From NCBI GenBank assembly GCA_938082505.1, contig CALLLH010000029.1:1-55880 (forward strand): a stretch of DNA of 55,880 nucleotides, in the 5' to 3' direction. The notes beneath the pieces were generated by a model. It was not told the origin of the DNA. It worked only from the letters and a program-made list of their open reading frames with translations, and made no database searches. This stretch comes from an uncultured Flavobacteriales bacterium (GTDB lineage: Bacteria > Bacteroidota > Bacteroidia > Flavobacteriales_D > Sanyastnellaceae). This document shows, piece after piece, positions 1-13,500 of the stretch. The position numbers were made by a program, and so were the translations under genes. The first letter of the stretch is position 1. Each line of letters begins with the position of its first letter.

Positions 1-605
1 ACCCAGCTCGCGCCGGAGAACTTGACCCATTCCAGGACGTCGCCGGTCTCCTCGCCGGTCGCGAGGTCCATCACGCGAATCTCCTGCCAGTCGCTGCCGG
101 CCGCGTTCCGCATCACCACGACGTACTTGTCGTCATCGGAGGCGCTGGACAGGCTGGCGGTCACCGTGCCGTCCTCGCTGAGGGTGTTGGGGTCGAGGAA
201 GACCTTGTCCTCGCCGTCGAGGCCGTCGCGGACGTACCAGACGCTCTGGTTTTGCAGGCCATCGTTCTTGCTGATGTAGTAGCGTTCGCCAATCTTCCGC
301 GGCGCGCCGACCTTCTCGTAGTTGAAGATCTGCTCGTAGCGGTCGCGGATGGCCTGGCGGAAGGGGATGCCGTCCAGGTGGCCGCGCGTCACGGCGTTCT
401 GGGCTTCGACCCACGCGCCGGTTTCTTCGCTGCGGTCATCCTCGAGCCAGCGGTAGGGGTCGGGGACGTCGGTGCCGAAGTAGGTGTCGACCACGTCCTC
501 GGTGCGGGTATCCGGGTAATCGAAGGACTTCATGGTGTCGGTAGAGGGGTTGCCACAGGCGGTCAGGAGGAGGGCTGCGGCGCAGGGGAGGAGGAGGTTG
601 CGCAT
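1..605 (-). CDS. Prolyl oligopeptidase family serine peptidase, lipoprotein (5' part; continues past left edge)
   Basis: The first 201 codons of a gene that runs off the left edge. The protein opens with a short hydrophobic signal ending in a lipobox (LLLTACGN), so it should be a lipoprotein with the mature chain beginning at Cys17. It continues with a motif typical of the N-terminal part of prolyl oligopeptidases (S9A): [15 protein letters not shown], followed by propeller sequence such as [17 protein letters not shown]. Members cleave after proline in short peptides. The catalytic Ser-Asp-His domain lies outside the window, so activity cannot be judged. The start is the ATG at 605; its signal peptide supports it, and an in-frame ATG 24 codons later would lose the lipobox. 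It is divergent from the AIM24-type gene, with only 29 bases between start codons. Family assignment is firm from motif recognition; specificity is inferred. Confidence 0.85.
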   Translation of the reverse strand, partial: MRNLLLPCAAALLLTACGNPSTDTMKSFDYPDTRTEDVVDTYFGTDVPDPYRWLEDDRSEETGAWVEAQNAVTRGHLDGIPFRQAIRDRYEQIFNYEKVGAPRKIGERYYISKNDGLQNQSVWYVRDGLDGEDKVFLDPNTLSEDGTVTASLSSASDDDKYVVVMRNAAGSDWQEIRVMDLATGEETGDVLEWVKFSGASW

Positions 606-634
606 GTCGTGAATCGGGTGGCAAATTAGACGAC

Positions 635-1426
635 ATGAAGCACAGCCACGAAATTGATTACCGCATCCACGGCGATGACCTCCAGACCGTCGAGATAGAA
701 TTGGACCCCCAGGAGACCGTCATCGCGGAGGCAGGGGCCATGAATTGGATGGAGGAGGACATTGCCTTCGACACCCGCATGGGCGATGGCTCGGAGGCCG
801 GCAGCGGCATCATGGGCAAGCTCTTCGGGGCCGGAAAGCGGCTGCTGACGGGGGAAAGTTTGTTCATGACGCACTTCACCAACCGCGGGGCCCTGAAGCG
901 CCATGTGGCCTTTGCCGCGCCCTATCCCGGTAAGATCGTCCCGGTGGACCTCGCGTCTTTGGGCGGCGATCTCCTGTGCCAGAAGGACGCTTTTCTGTGC
1001 GCCGCCCTCGGGACGCGGGTGAGCATCGCCTTCAACCGGAAGCTCGGTGCCGGCTTCTTCGGCGGGGAGGGGTTCATCCTGCAAAAGCTCCAGGGCGACG
1101 GGCTGGCCTTCCTTCACGCCGGCGGTACTGTCGTGAAGCGGGAGTTGCGGGGCGAGACGCTCCGGGTCGATACCGGCTGCATCGTGGCCTTCGACGCCAC
1201 CGTGGACTACGACATCGAGGCGGCCGGAGGGCTCAAGAGCATGCTGTTCGGGGGGGAAGGGCTGTTCCTCGCCACGTTGCGCGGCCATGGAACGGTGTGG
1301 CTGCAGAGCCTTCCGTTCAGCCGGCTCGCCAACCGCATCCTCATGAACGCCCCGGCGCAGGGGGGACATTCGAAAGGGGAAGGCAGTGTACTGGGTGGAC
1401 TCGGCCGGATGATCGACGGCGTCTGA
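635..1426 (+). CDS. TIGR00266/AIM24 family protein
   Basis: A 263-residue protein with the pattern of the AIM24 (TIGR00266) family: an early block with [14 protein letters not shown], a glycine-rich block ([20 protein letters not shown]), then [16 protein letters not shown] and the closing [15 protein letters not shown]. The family forms a double-psi/tryptophan-RNA-binding-attenuator-like beta fold; the bacterial role is unknown, and the mitochondrial namesake helps maintain inner-membrane protein complexes. No signal peptide or transmembrane segment is visible, so it is probably cytoplasmic. Length is typical. The start ATG lies 29 bases from the divergent peptidase gene, so both promoters must fit in or overlap that gap. 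Assignment to the family is confident; function is not known. Confidence 0.9.
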   Translation: MKHSHEIDYRIHGDDLQTVEIELDPQETVIAEAGAMNWMEEDIAFDTRMGDGSEAGSGIMGKLFGAGKRLLTGESLFMTHFTNRGALKRHVAFAAPYPGKIVPVDLASLGGDLLCQKDAFLCAALGTRVSIAFNRKLGAGFFGGEGFILQKLQGDGLAFLHAGGTVVKRELRGETLRVDTGCIVAFDATVDYDIEAAGGLKSMLFGGEGLFLATLRGHGTVWLQSLPFSRLANRILMNAPAQGGHSKGEGSVLGGLGRMIDGV

Positions 1427-1514
1427 GGGCGGACGCAGGGGTGGTGCGGGGCCATCTTGTATTCGTCCGGATTTCGATAAATCCTCGTTCTGGGCTCAAT
1501 TAAAGATGATGAAA

Positions 1515-1546
1515 TTGTTTTTTTCATCGATAAATGGGTATATTTA
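1515..1546 (+). promoter_or_regulatory. Candidate Bacteroidota-type promoter of the giant repeat gene
   Basis: The AT-rich gap before the giant gene holds TTG at 1515-1517, a 21-base spacer and TATATTTA at 1539-1546. This matches the Bacteroidota primary-sigma pattern (TTG about 19-21 bases before TAnnTTTG) at seven of the eight positions of the second element. It would place the transcript start near 1553, about 20 bases before the ATG at 1574. It is a motif match only. Confidence 0.38.
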
Positions 1547-1573
1547 TGGTTGCCCAACCCAGATTGTGCTCGC

Positions 1574-4500
1574 ATGAACCGTCTGACCACCCTTCTCCTC
1601 TGCCTTGTTTCCGCGGCTTTCGCCTACGGACAAGATGCCTCGTATGGCCTCTCCGTTGAGGTCATCGCCGAACATGAGACCGGCCTCCTTGCCGGAATGA
1701 CCACCTACCGCGTCTACATGGACTGTGTGTATGCGGATGACATTGTGTCCTCCGTCAGTGGTGATGCCATCTTTCCGATGGACCTCACCACGACCACGTC
1801 GTTCTATCAGGATGCATTGGGCGCGGCCACTCCGAATGCCGTCAACCCCCTGCTGTTCGGGTTTTTTCCCGATCTGGAGTACGACAGCTGGGTGACGGTG
1901 GGCATCTTCCAGCAGCCGAATGGCTCCTTGAATGAAGGCGAGATCAGCACGGTGGAGAGCCCAACCCAATCCTGGGTGCTCCCCTTTGAGTCTGGCGAAA
2001 ACCTGATCATGGACGACGCCACGGGTGGCGCGTGGTTCGTGACGCAGAACTACAGCAATGGACTGGCGGGCGATGATTTGAAGGTGTTGCTCGCACAGCT
2101 CACCACCGACGGCGACATTTCGGGCACTTTGCTCGTGCAGGTCTTTGAACAAGGGGTGGGCGCCTCTGACCTGCGTTTCCACTTGAGTTTCGATGGAACG
2201 AACGGATCCGGAGCTGCGGGCTGCACGGACCCCAATGCCGACAACTACAACTCCGGCGCTGCCGAGGACGACGGTTCCTGTCTCTATGGCGGATGCACCG
2301 ATGCCGCGGCGTGCAACTTTGACGCCACTGCCAACGACGACGATGGCAGCTGTACTTATGCCGACCCATTCCGCAATTGCGATGGCAACTGTCTGTCCGA
2401 CACGGACGGCGATGGATTCTGCGATGAGGAGGAAGTCTCCGGTTGTACCGACGAGACCGCTTGGAACTACGATGCCGCCGCCACCGAAGAGGATGGGGGC
2501 TGTATTTATTTCAACGCCTGCGGTATCGATGCGGATGCGGTCGTGATGGTCAGCAGTTTCGACTATGACCCGGGCATCCTCAACCTCGATGTAGGTGCCA
2601 CCGTGGTCTGGGTCAATGTGGGAGGATTGCACAACGTCAACGCCACCACGAACCAGCTGACGGGCCAGCCCTTCAACAACCCCCAGCCCTTCACGATTCC
2701 GGCGGTGCTCGGTTCTCCTCAGGGCACGTGCCTCGGGTCCTTCACGTTCTCGGTTCCCGGCATCTACAATTACAACTCTTCGGTTTCCAACCAGGCTTCC
2801 CTCGGCATGGTGGGCACCATCGTCATCGGCACAGGTGGCTGCATGGATGCCGACGCCACGAATTATGACGCCACGGCGGAATTCGATGATGGCAGCTGCA
2901 TCTTCTCAGGTTGTACCGACAATACCGCCAGCAACTACGATCCCAACGCCCAGATCGACAACGGCACCTGCCTCTATCCCGGCTGTACGGATCCCGAAGC
3001 GGCGAACTATGACGCCACGGCCAACGACAACGACGGTTCCTGCCTCTATCTGGGGTGTACCGATGCTGCCGCCGCCAATTTTGATGATGCCGCCAACACT
3101 GACGATGGATCCTGCATCTACCTCGGTTGTACGGACCCGACGGCCTGCAATTATGACGCTACGGCCGATACGGATGACGGCAGCTGCCTCGATGCCCTCG
3201 GCACCTTTGGGTTGGATTACCTCGATTGCGACGGCAATTGCCTGAATGATGCCGATGCCGATGGCGTCTGCGATGAGGACGAAATTCCCGGCTGTGACGA
3301 TACGGCCGCCTGCAACTACGATGCCGCGGCGACCGACAATGACGGTACCTGCGATTACTGTACCTGCTCCGGTGGCGGAGGGGACACCACCTGGGTGGTG
3401 GGGGACACGTTGACCCGCCTCACGTTCACGGACGATACGATGGGTTATGCCCTCGACGTCGATTGGGTGACCACCCACACCTCCGGTGTCCTCGATGGCC
3501 TGTCCACGTACCGCCTGTATCTGGTGGTGAACGATGCCAGCGATAAGCTCAGCTCATGCTATGGCAACGTCACAAATCCGCTGGTCATTGAATCCACGAC
3601 CGGATTCCACCAGGATCCGATCGGCAGCACCTTCGGCACGGGCATCAATCCGTTGCTCCTGCCTGCCTTCCCGGACATCGCCTATGACAGTTGGGTGACC
3701 ATCGGCCTCGATGGTTCTCCCGGCCCCGGATACAGCAGCATCCAAAGTGCTCAGAGCCCCAACCAGAATTGGATCGCCAGTTTTGACGCGGGCGGAGAAT
3801 TGCGCATGGACGACGCCGTGGGCGGCGCTTGGTTTGTCACTTCCTCCAACCTCAACGGGGTGCCGGATGCGGACCTGCGGGTCCTCGTAGCCCAGTTCTC
3901 GACTTCCGGAGTCGTATCCGGATCGTTGCCTGTCCAGGTCTTCCCGTTTGGTGATGGATCCAATGAGGAGCGTGCGGCTTTCACCTTCACTACGGAAGGG
4001 CTTGGTCAGCCAGAGCTGACCGCTGTGGTCGGAACGGGCGGCGACGGAGGCAACAGCTGCGGCTGTACCGACCCTGCCGCGGACAACTACGACGCGACGG
4101 CGGACTTCGAGGACGGCACCTGCCTGTTCTTCGGATGCACCAGTCCGAATGCCTTGAACTTCGATGCCGGCGCCAATGCGGACGATGGTTCCTGCGTCAT
4201 CCCGGGATGTACCAACCCGCTCGCCGACAACTATGACGCGGAGGCCAACCAGAACGACGGTTCCTGCATCCTGAGTGGTTGCACCTACTCGGACGCAGCC
4301 AACTACGACCCCACCGCCAACAACGATGACGGCTCCTGCATCTATTACGGATGTACGGACCCCGGGGCGGACAACTTCGATCCCACGGCCAATGCGGACG
4401 ACGGTGGATGCATGTACCTCGGTTGTACGGACCCGGAGGCCAACAATTACGATGCCGGCGCCAACCAGAACGACGGCACCTGTGAATACCTCGGATGCAC

Positions 4501-7500
4501 CATTCCGGTCGCCTCGAACTTCGATCCCGATGCCAACGTCGATGATGGCAGCTGCCAATTCCCCGGCTGCACCGATCCCAACGGCACCAATTATGACCCG
4601 ACGGCCAATGTGGACGACGGCTCCTGCATCCTCGAGGGCTGTCTCGACCCCGGGGCTTCCAACTATGACGCCGGTGCCAACACCGATGATGGCAGCTGCA
4701 CCTATCCCGGCTGCACGGATACCGGCGCGTCCAATTTCGATCCCGCGGCCAACCTCGATGACGGCACCTGCTTGTTCCCGGGCTGTCTCGACAGCGATGC
4801 GGTGAACTACGATGCCGGAGCCAATGTGGATGACGGTTCCTGCCAATACGGTGGATGTGTCGATCCCGAGGCGTCGAACTATGACCCCACGGCGGATCTG
4901 GACGATGGCACCTGCATCTACCCCGGTTGTACAGATGCTGCTGCGTCGAACTACGACCCGAATGCCAACCAGGCCGACGGTTCCTGCCTGTACCCGGGCT
5001 GCACTGACGAAACTGCGGTCAACTATGACGTGATCGCCAATGACGACGATGGTTCCTGTCTGTTTGGGGGGTGCCTCGATCCCGGAGCCTGCAACTATGA
5101 CGTCACGGCCGATCTGGAGGACGGTTCCTGTACCTACCCCTCGTCCATCTACTTGGATTGTGATGGCAACTGCCTGAACGATGCTGATGGTGACGGCGTT
5201 TGTGATGAAGACGAATTCAGTGGGTGTACCGACCCGACGGCCTGCAACTACGATGCCGGCATGACGGAGGATGACGGCAGCTGCGATTATTGTTCCTGTG
5301 CCTCGGAAGGCACTGCGGGACTCGATGTGCTGGACTACTCGACCGACCAACCCGGATACGGACTGCGCCTCGAGCGGGTGCAGGACCATGTCGGTGGTCC
5401 GCTGGATGGCATGACCACCTGGCGCATCAGTGCGGTGGTGTCCCATGCAGACGACCAGCTGTCCAGTGCCTACGGCAATGAAGAGCTGCCTTTGCAGATT
5501 GCCTCTACAGCCCCCTTCTACCAGGACCCGTTCGGCTCCACTTTCGCCAGCGGCGTGAATCCGCTGCTGCTCCCGGCTTTCCCGGATCTCGCCTTTGATT
5601 CTTGGGTGACCATCGGTGTCGATGGGACGCCCGATGCTGGAGCGGGTGAGGGGGCCATCCAAAGTGCACAGAGTCCCAACCAGAACTGGATCATCGGATT
5701 CGATTCCGGAGGAGAAATCCTGATGGACGATCCGACCGGTGGTGCCTGGTTTGTCACCAATGTCTACACCAACGGCATTGCCGGGGATGACCTGACGGTG
5801 CTCCTCGGTCAGTTCACTACGGCAGGGGAGATGACCGGCACCCTGAATTACCAGATCTTCGTCCAGGGCGACGGTACGAACGACGTGCGGGCGACCGCCA
5901 GCTTCTCCACGGCAGATATGGCGGGTACGCCGGGTCCGGCTTGCGGCTGTACGGATGCTTCGGCGGACAATTACGATGCCACCGCCGTCCATGATGACGG
6001 TTCCTGTGAGACTGCAGGATGCACGGATTCCGCGGCGGACAACTTCAACGCTTCGGCCAACGTGGACGACGGTTCCTGCGTCTTCAGCGGATGTACCGAC
6101 TCCGCGGCCTTCAACTACGACCCCGCCGCCAATTCGGACGACGGCACCTGCATCTACTTCGGCTGTACGAATCCCGATGCCGAGAACTATGACCCCCAGG
6201 CGAATTTCGACAACGGTTCCTGTGTGATCCTCGGTTGCACCATTTCCGGTGCTGAGAACTACGATCCGCAAGCGACCGACAACGATGGGTCCTGCATTTT
6301 CGCCGGCTGCATGAACCCCGATGCGAGCAACTACGACCCCCTCGCGACCATCGATGATGGCTCCTGCGTCGTGCCCGGTTGCACGAACCCCGATGCGACC
6401 AACTACAACCCCGACGCCACCTTCAACAACGGCACCTGTGTGTTCTTTGGCTGCACCGATGTGGCGGCGTGCAATTTCGATGCCCTCGCCCTGACCGACG
6501 ATGGCAGCTGTGTCTATCCGTTGGACCTCTATGAATCCGCGGAGTACGACTGCAACGGCGACTGCCTGGTCGACACGGACGGCGACGGCATCTGTGACGC
6601 CTTCGAGGTTCCGGGTTGTACCGATTGGTTGGCCTGCAACTATACGGGCGCCACCGACGACGATGGTTCCTGCGAGTACACGTCCTGCGCCGGATGCGAT
6701 GACCCCGAAGCGGACAACTATGACGCGACGGCTTTGATTCCCGACAGCGGCCTCTGTGAATACTTTGGTTGCACCAATGCTGCGGCGGACAACTTTGATG
6801 CCGGTGCCAACGTCGACGACGGGTCCTGTCTCTTCAGCGGTTGTACGGACCCCGATGCGGACAACTACGATCCGCAGGCCAATGTGGACACCAACTGCAT
6901 CTACCTCGGCTGTGTGAACCCCGCCGCGGACAACTATGACCCGACCGCCAATACCAACGACGGCTCCTGTGTCTTCAGCGGCTGCACCGATCCCGAGGCG
7001 GACAACTACGATCCCCAAGCCAATTCGGATTCGAACTGCATCTACCTCGGATGCCTCGATGCCACGGCTTCCAACTTCGACCCCTCGGCCAACACGGACG
7101 ACGGTTCCTGTGCTTACCTCGGCTGTACTGACGGTGGTGCATGCAACTACGATGCCGATGCCAATGCCGATGATGGCAGCTGCACCTATCCCGACTCGTC
7201 CAGTTTGGACTGCAATGGCGATTGCCTTCAGGATACGGACGGTGATGGCGTCTGCAACCCCGATGAGGTGGCCGGCTGCCTCGTGCCCGGAGCGTGCAAC
7301 TACGACCCTAACGCCACGGATGGCGGTGTGGTCTGCGATTACTCATCCTGCGCGGGCTGTACGGACCCTACGGCCGACAACTATGATCCCACGGCCACGT
7401 TGCCGAGTGGAAACTGCCAGTACCTGGGTTGTACGGATGCCACGGCGGACAATTTCTCGCCCGGAGCCAATGTGGACGATGGCAGCTGTTCCTTCGGAGG

Positions 7501-10500
7501 CTGCACCGATCCCGCGGCCTACAACTATGACGACAACGCTTCTGCCGATGACGGTTCCTGCCTCTATGCGGGTTGCGTGGATCCCGACGCGTGCAACTTC
7601 GACCCCGAGGCCGATACGGACGATGGTACCTGTACCTATCCCGCTCCCGAATACAACTGCCTCGGATACTGCCTGCAGGACTATGATGGAGATGGTGTTT
7701 GCGATCCCTTCGAAACCTCGGGATGCACGGCGCCTTCCGCCTGCAACTATGACCCGGCCGCGACCGAGAACAACGGCACATGTGAATGGATCTCCTGTGT
7801 GGGCTGTACTGATGCTGCGGCGGACAATTACGTCCCGACGGCGGTGACGGATGATGGCTCTTGTGAATTCGGAGGGTGCACCGATCCGTCAGCCGTGAAC
7901 TATGAGACCCAGGCGACGTACAATGACGGCAACTGCCTGTATGCCGGCTGCCTCGACAATGGCGCATGCAACTTCACGGCGGGCGCCAACTTCAATGATG
8001 GCTCCTGCGAATACCTGTCCTGCGCAGGCTGTATGATTACGATCGCGTGCAACTACGATCCTACGGCGTCCATCTTCAGTTCAGAGGTGTGCGACTTCAG
8101 CTCCTGCTGTGGCGACCCCGCTGCGGACAACTACGATCCGGGCATCTCCTCGTTCCTCGTGGACGGCTGTGTGTACGGCGGCAGCCCAGGCTCTGTGAGC
8201 GGTGTTGGCTGTGACCTGCCGTTCGCCTGCAACTTCGGCGACCCGGTCAACGATTGCGAATTCGAATCCTGTGCGGGCTGCCTCGAGGATGGCGCGTGCA
8301 ATTATGATCCCGACGCCACCTTGGCCATCACGTGTCTCTATCCCGAGGACCTCTATGACGTGGACTTTGTCGATTGCGACGGCGGATGCCTCAATGACTC
8401 GAACGGCAACGGCCTGTGTGACGAGATCGAGCCCGCAGGCTGTACCGACCCCGCGGCATGCAATACCTCCCTGACGGCCTCATTCGACGACGGTTCCTGC
8501 GAGTATGCCAGCTGCGGCGGTTGTACCAATGTGTCCGCGTGCAACTACGATGCGGCCGCGACCTTCAACGACGGATCCTGTGACTTCGCGAGCTGCGCGG
8601 GTTGTTCCAATCCGGTGGCCTGCAACTATGACGCCAACGTCACCATCGAGGACGGTACGTGCATCTACGCCCAACCGGAATACGACTGTGCCGGCAACTG
8701 CTTGGAGGACACGGACGGAGATGGCATCTGTGATGCCTTTGACGAGCCGGTGTTCGGGTGCGATGATGCCTCGGCCTGCAACTTTGATGCACTCGCCACG
8801 GACAACGACGGATCCTGCGACTATTGCTCCTGTTTCATCACGACCTCCGATACCGAAGGGTATGGTGTCGATGTGGAGGTGCACGCGGTGGACGGGGTGC
8901 CCGGCTTCACGACCTACCGCATCTATGCCACGACCGCTGGCCCGACCGACTTCGTCAGTGCCGTGACGGGATGGACGGGTACGCCCCTTGAGGTCAGCAC
9001 CACGGGTACATTCTGGCAGAGTGGCGTCGGGGGTGTCACGCCTTCGGTGATCACGGATTTGTTGATCGGCTTCATTCCCGACCTGGCTTATGACAGCTGG
9101 GTGACGGTGGGACTGGACCACAAGGCGAATGCTTCAGCAGGAGAGGAGGATGCGGCCACCGTTTCCGGCATCTCACCCAGCTGGACCGTGGCTTTTGAGG
9201 ATGGAGGAGACATCCAGATCAACGACGGAACCGGTGGGGGATGGTATGTGCTCAACTCGGCCGTCAATGGTGTGGCGGGCGATGACCAGCGTGTCCTGCT
9301 CGGCCAGTTCACCACGGATGGCGATTTGAGCGGCAGCATGCGCATCCAGGTGTTCCCCGATGGGGATACCCAGATGGATTTGCGCTACGTCGCGACGTTC
9401 GGAGCGCCCGACTGCGGGTGCACCGATCCCAGCGCCCTCAACCCCGATCCCAATGCTGCCTATGACGATGGCAGTTGTGAGTATCCGGGCTGTACCGATC
9501 CTACCGCTGACAATTACGATGCCGGTGCCGATGTGAACGACGGCAGTTGCCTCTACAGCGGATGTACCGACCCCGCGGCAGACAACTACGATCCGCAGGC
9601 GACGATTTTCGATGGCAGTTGCCTCTTCTTTGGCTGCACTGATCCGCTGGCCGGCAATTACGATCCCCTCGCCAACACCAATGATGGCTCCTGTGATTAC
9701 GCGGGGTGCACTTCGCCGACGGCCGCGAACTACAACCCGACGGCCACGGTGGACGACGGTTCCTGCCTCTTCGAAGGGTGTACCGATTCCTCGGCGGCCA
9801 ATTTTGACCCCGGTGCCAACAGCGATGACGGTACCTGCCTGTTCCTGGGCTGCACGAATCCGGCGGCGGACAACTTCGATCCCGGTGCCAACCTCGACAA
9901 TGGATCCTGTGTGGTGTCCGGCTGTACCGATGAGGCGGCCGACAACTTCGACAGTGGGGCCAACAACGAGGATGGTTCCTGCCAGTACCTCGGCTGTACC
10001 GATGTGACGGCGGACAACTTCGATGCTGACGCCAATGCCGACGACGGCTCCTGCCTCTTTGGCGGATGCACCCAGATGGGCGCCTGCAACTACGATCCAT
10101 CGGCCAACAATGACGATGGCACCTGTACGTTCCCCGAGGACCTCTTCGGTGCCGACAATGTCGACTGTGCCGGTGTGTGCATCAACGATACCGATGGCGA
10201 TGGCGTGTGCGATGAGGACGAAATCCTCGGCTGCACGGATTCCGGAGCGTGCAACTACGATGCTTCCGCCACGGATGAGGACGGCAGCTGTGAGAGCCTG
10301 TCCTGTTCCGGTTGCACGGATGCAGCTGCGGACAACTACGACGCCACGGCCACCATCGATGATGGTTCCTGCATCCTGAGCGGTTGCACATACCCGACGG
10401 CGACCAACTACAATGCCGATGCTACGGTGGAAGATGGCTCCTGTACGTTCGGGGGCTGCACGAACCCTGCGGCCATCAACTACAGCGCCCTTGCCGATGT

Positions 10501-13500
10501 GGACAACGGCAGCTGCATCCTGCTCGGTTGTACCGATCCGGCGGCCATCAACTTTGACCCGGACGCCACCCTCGACGACAACTCCTGTCAGGTGTACGGC
10601 TGTACGAACCCGCTTGCGGTCAACTTCGCCTCCAATGCGGTCATCGACGACGGCAGCTGCATCATCGCAGGTTGCACCAACCCGTTGGCCATCAACTACA
10701 GCGCTCTTGCAACCATAGACAATGGTTCCTGCATCGTGCTGGGTTGCACCAACCCGGCGGCAGACAACTATGAGGCGGGCGCCAACATCGACGATGGTTC
10801 CTGCGTCATCGGTGGCTGCACGCTGTCCTTCGCCACGAACTACAATCCGGCGGCTTCCTATGACGATGGCAGTTGCATCATCTACGGATGTACCGATCCC
10901 GTGGCCTTGAACTTCAATTTCCTCGCCACGCTGGACAACGGCAGCTGCCTGTTTGCCGGTTGCATGGATCCCGAAGCGGACAACTACAACCCCGATGCCA
11001 CTTTCGATACCGGAATCTGTACCTATCTGGGCTGTACCGATGCCAGCGCGGCGAACTACGATGCCGGTGCCAACAGCGATGACGGTTCTTGCCTTTACCC
11101 CGGCTGCACGGATGCTTCAGCCTCGAACTTCGATGCCGGTGCCAATGCGGACGACGGCAGCTGTGTCTATCTGGGCTGCACGGATGCGTCTGCCTGCAAT
11201 TTCGATGCTGCCGCCAATGAGGACGATGGTTCCTGTGATTTCGCATCCTGTCTCGGATGTACCGATGAGGCGGCGTGTGATTACGATGCCGAGGCGACCC
11301 AGGATGACGGTTCCTGCAGCTATCCTGTCGACCTCTACGGTGTCGCCTGGTTGGATTGTGCCGGTGCCTGTCTGAATGACGCCGATGTAGATGGCGTCTG
11401 CGATGAGGAGGAGGTGCCCGGTTGCACGAATCCGATTGCTGTGAACTTCGATTCGGCCGCTACAGATGAGGACGGTTCCTGCCAGATCGAGGGTTGTACC
11501 GATACGACGGCATCCAATTTCGATGCTGGGGCCAACCTCGATGACGGTTCCTGCCTGTATCCGGGTTGCACGGATGTGGAGGCGGACAACTTCGATTCCG
11601 GCGCCAACACCGACGATGGCTCCTGCCTGTATTTCGGATGCACCGATGCCGGTGCCGACAACTTCGATGCCGGTGCCAACTCCGATGATGGCTCCTGTCT
11701 GTATCACGGGTGTACCGATGCGGAGGCCGACAACTACGATGCCGGCGCCAACTTCGACGATGGATCCTGCCTGTACCATGGTTGCATGGACACAGAGGCC
11801 GACAACTACGATGCCGGCGCCAACTTCGACGACGGATCCTGCCTGTACCACGGTTGCACGGACCCGGAGGCCGACAACTACGACGTCGGGGCCAACTTCG
11901 ATGACGGTTCCTGCCTGTACTATGGCTGTATCGATGGGGAGGCGGACAACTATGATGCCGGTGCCAACTTCGATGACGGCACTTGCGAGTACTTCGGTTG
12001 CACTGATCCTGCAGCGTCCAACTATGATGCCGGAGCCAATGTGGAGGACGGCTCCTGTACCTACCCCGGTTGTACGGATGCCTTCGCTGACAACTACGAC
12101 CCGGGCGCCAACCTGGAGGATGGCAGCTGCCAGTACCTGGGTTGCACGGATTCCGCGGCCATCAACTATGACGACTTCGCCAATGTGGACGATGGTACTT
12201 GTCTTTTCCTCGGCTGTACCGACCCCGAGGCGGACAACTATGACCCCAATGCGAACTACGACAGTGGGGCCTGCGAATACCTCGGATGCACAAACCCGAA
12301 TGCGGACAACTACGACCCCGATGCCAACGTGGATGACGGTTTCTGCGTGTTGATGGGCTGTACCGATCCCGAGGCGGCCAACTATGATGCCGAGGCCAAC
12401 ACGAACGATGGAACCTGTCTGTATGGCGGCTGCATCGATCCGGCCTACCTCGAATACGATGCGACGGCGGATGTCGATGATGGATCCTGCGTCAACCTGA
12501 TTGTGGAGGGCTGCACCGACCCTGGATTCACCGAGTTCGATTCGGCGGCCAATGTCGATGACGGTTCCTGTGCCACTGCGGTGGTGGAGGGCTGCACGGA
12601 CCCGAATTTCCTCGAATATGACCCGAACGCGAATACGTTCGATGGCTCCTGTGCCACACCGGTCATTGAAGGATGTATGGACCCGGATTATATCGAATAC
12701 GTGGCGGAAGCCAACACCGACGATGGTTCGTGCACCAATCTGGTGGTCTTCGGTTGTACCGATGCCGGATTCCTCGAATTCGATGCCGCGGCCAATACGG
12801 AGGACGGTTCCTGTGCCACCCCCGTGGTGCTGGGCTGCCTCGAGCCGGGGGCCTGCAACTTCAATGCGGATGCCAATACATTGGATACCTGTGACTACCC
12901 GATTGACCTCTATGGTGTGGACCATGTCGACTGTGATGGCCAATGCTTCAACGACAGCGACGGAGACCAGGTCTGTGATGAGGACGAGGTGCCGGGCTGC
13001 ATGGACGATACCGCGGTCAATTACGATGCCGCTGCGACCGACGAGGATGGCAGCTGCCTCTATGGAGGATGCACCAACAATCAGTACCTCGAGTTCGACA
13101 TCGACGCCGATGTGGACGATGGTTCCTGTACCACGCTGATCGAGCTCGGTTGCACCGATCCCGATTACATCGAGTACAACCCGTTCGCCAACCTGGACAA
13201 CGGCACCTGCCTGACGCTCATCGTATACGGTTGTATCGATCCTGCGGCCTGCAACTACAGTGGCGGATACAACACCGATGACGGAAGCTGCATCTACGCG
13301 GAGGACATTTACGGCAGCAGCTTCGTGGACTGTTATGGTGCCTGCCTGAACGATGTCGACGGAGACGGTGTGTGCGATGAGAACGAGGTGACCGGTTGTA
13401 CGGACCCAGAGGCCTGCAACTACAGTCCGAGCATCACCGAGGATGACGGAAGTTGCGATTACTGTTCCTGCTATGAGCCTGAAGTGGTGCCCGGTCCTGA

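Noticed and set aside
2516-2836. A functional copper-binding plastocyanin domain
   Set aside because: The ligand Cys and second His positions are Ser and Gln.
3554-7018. Very long open frame antisense to the giant gene (also 11117-13987 and others)
   Set aside because: It mirrors the repeat, with periodic Val/Ile/Gly/Arg-rich sequence and no recognisable domain. The strong codon bias and low stop frequency of the sense repeats explain it.
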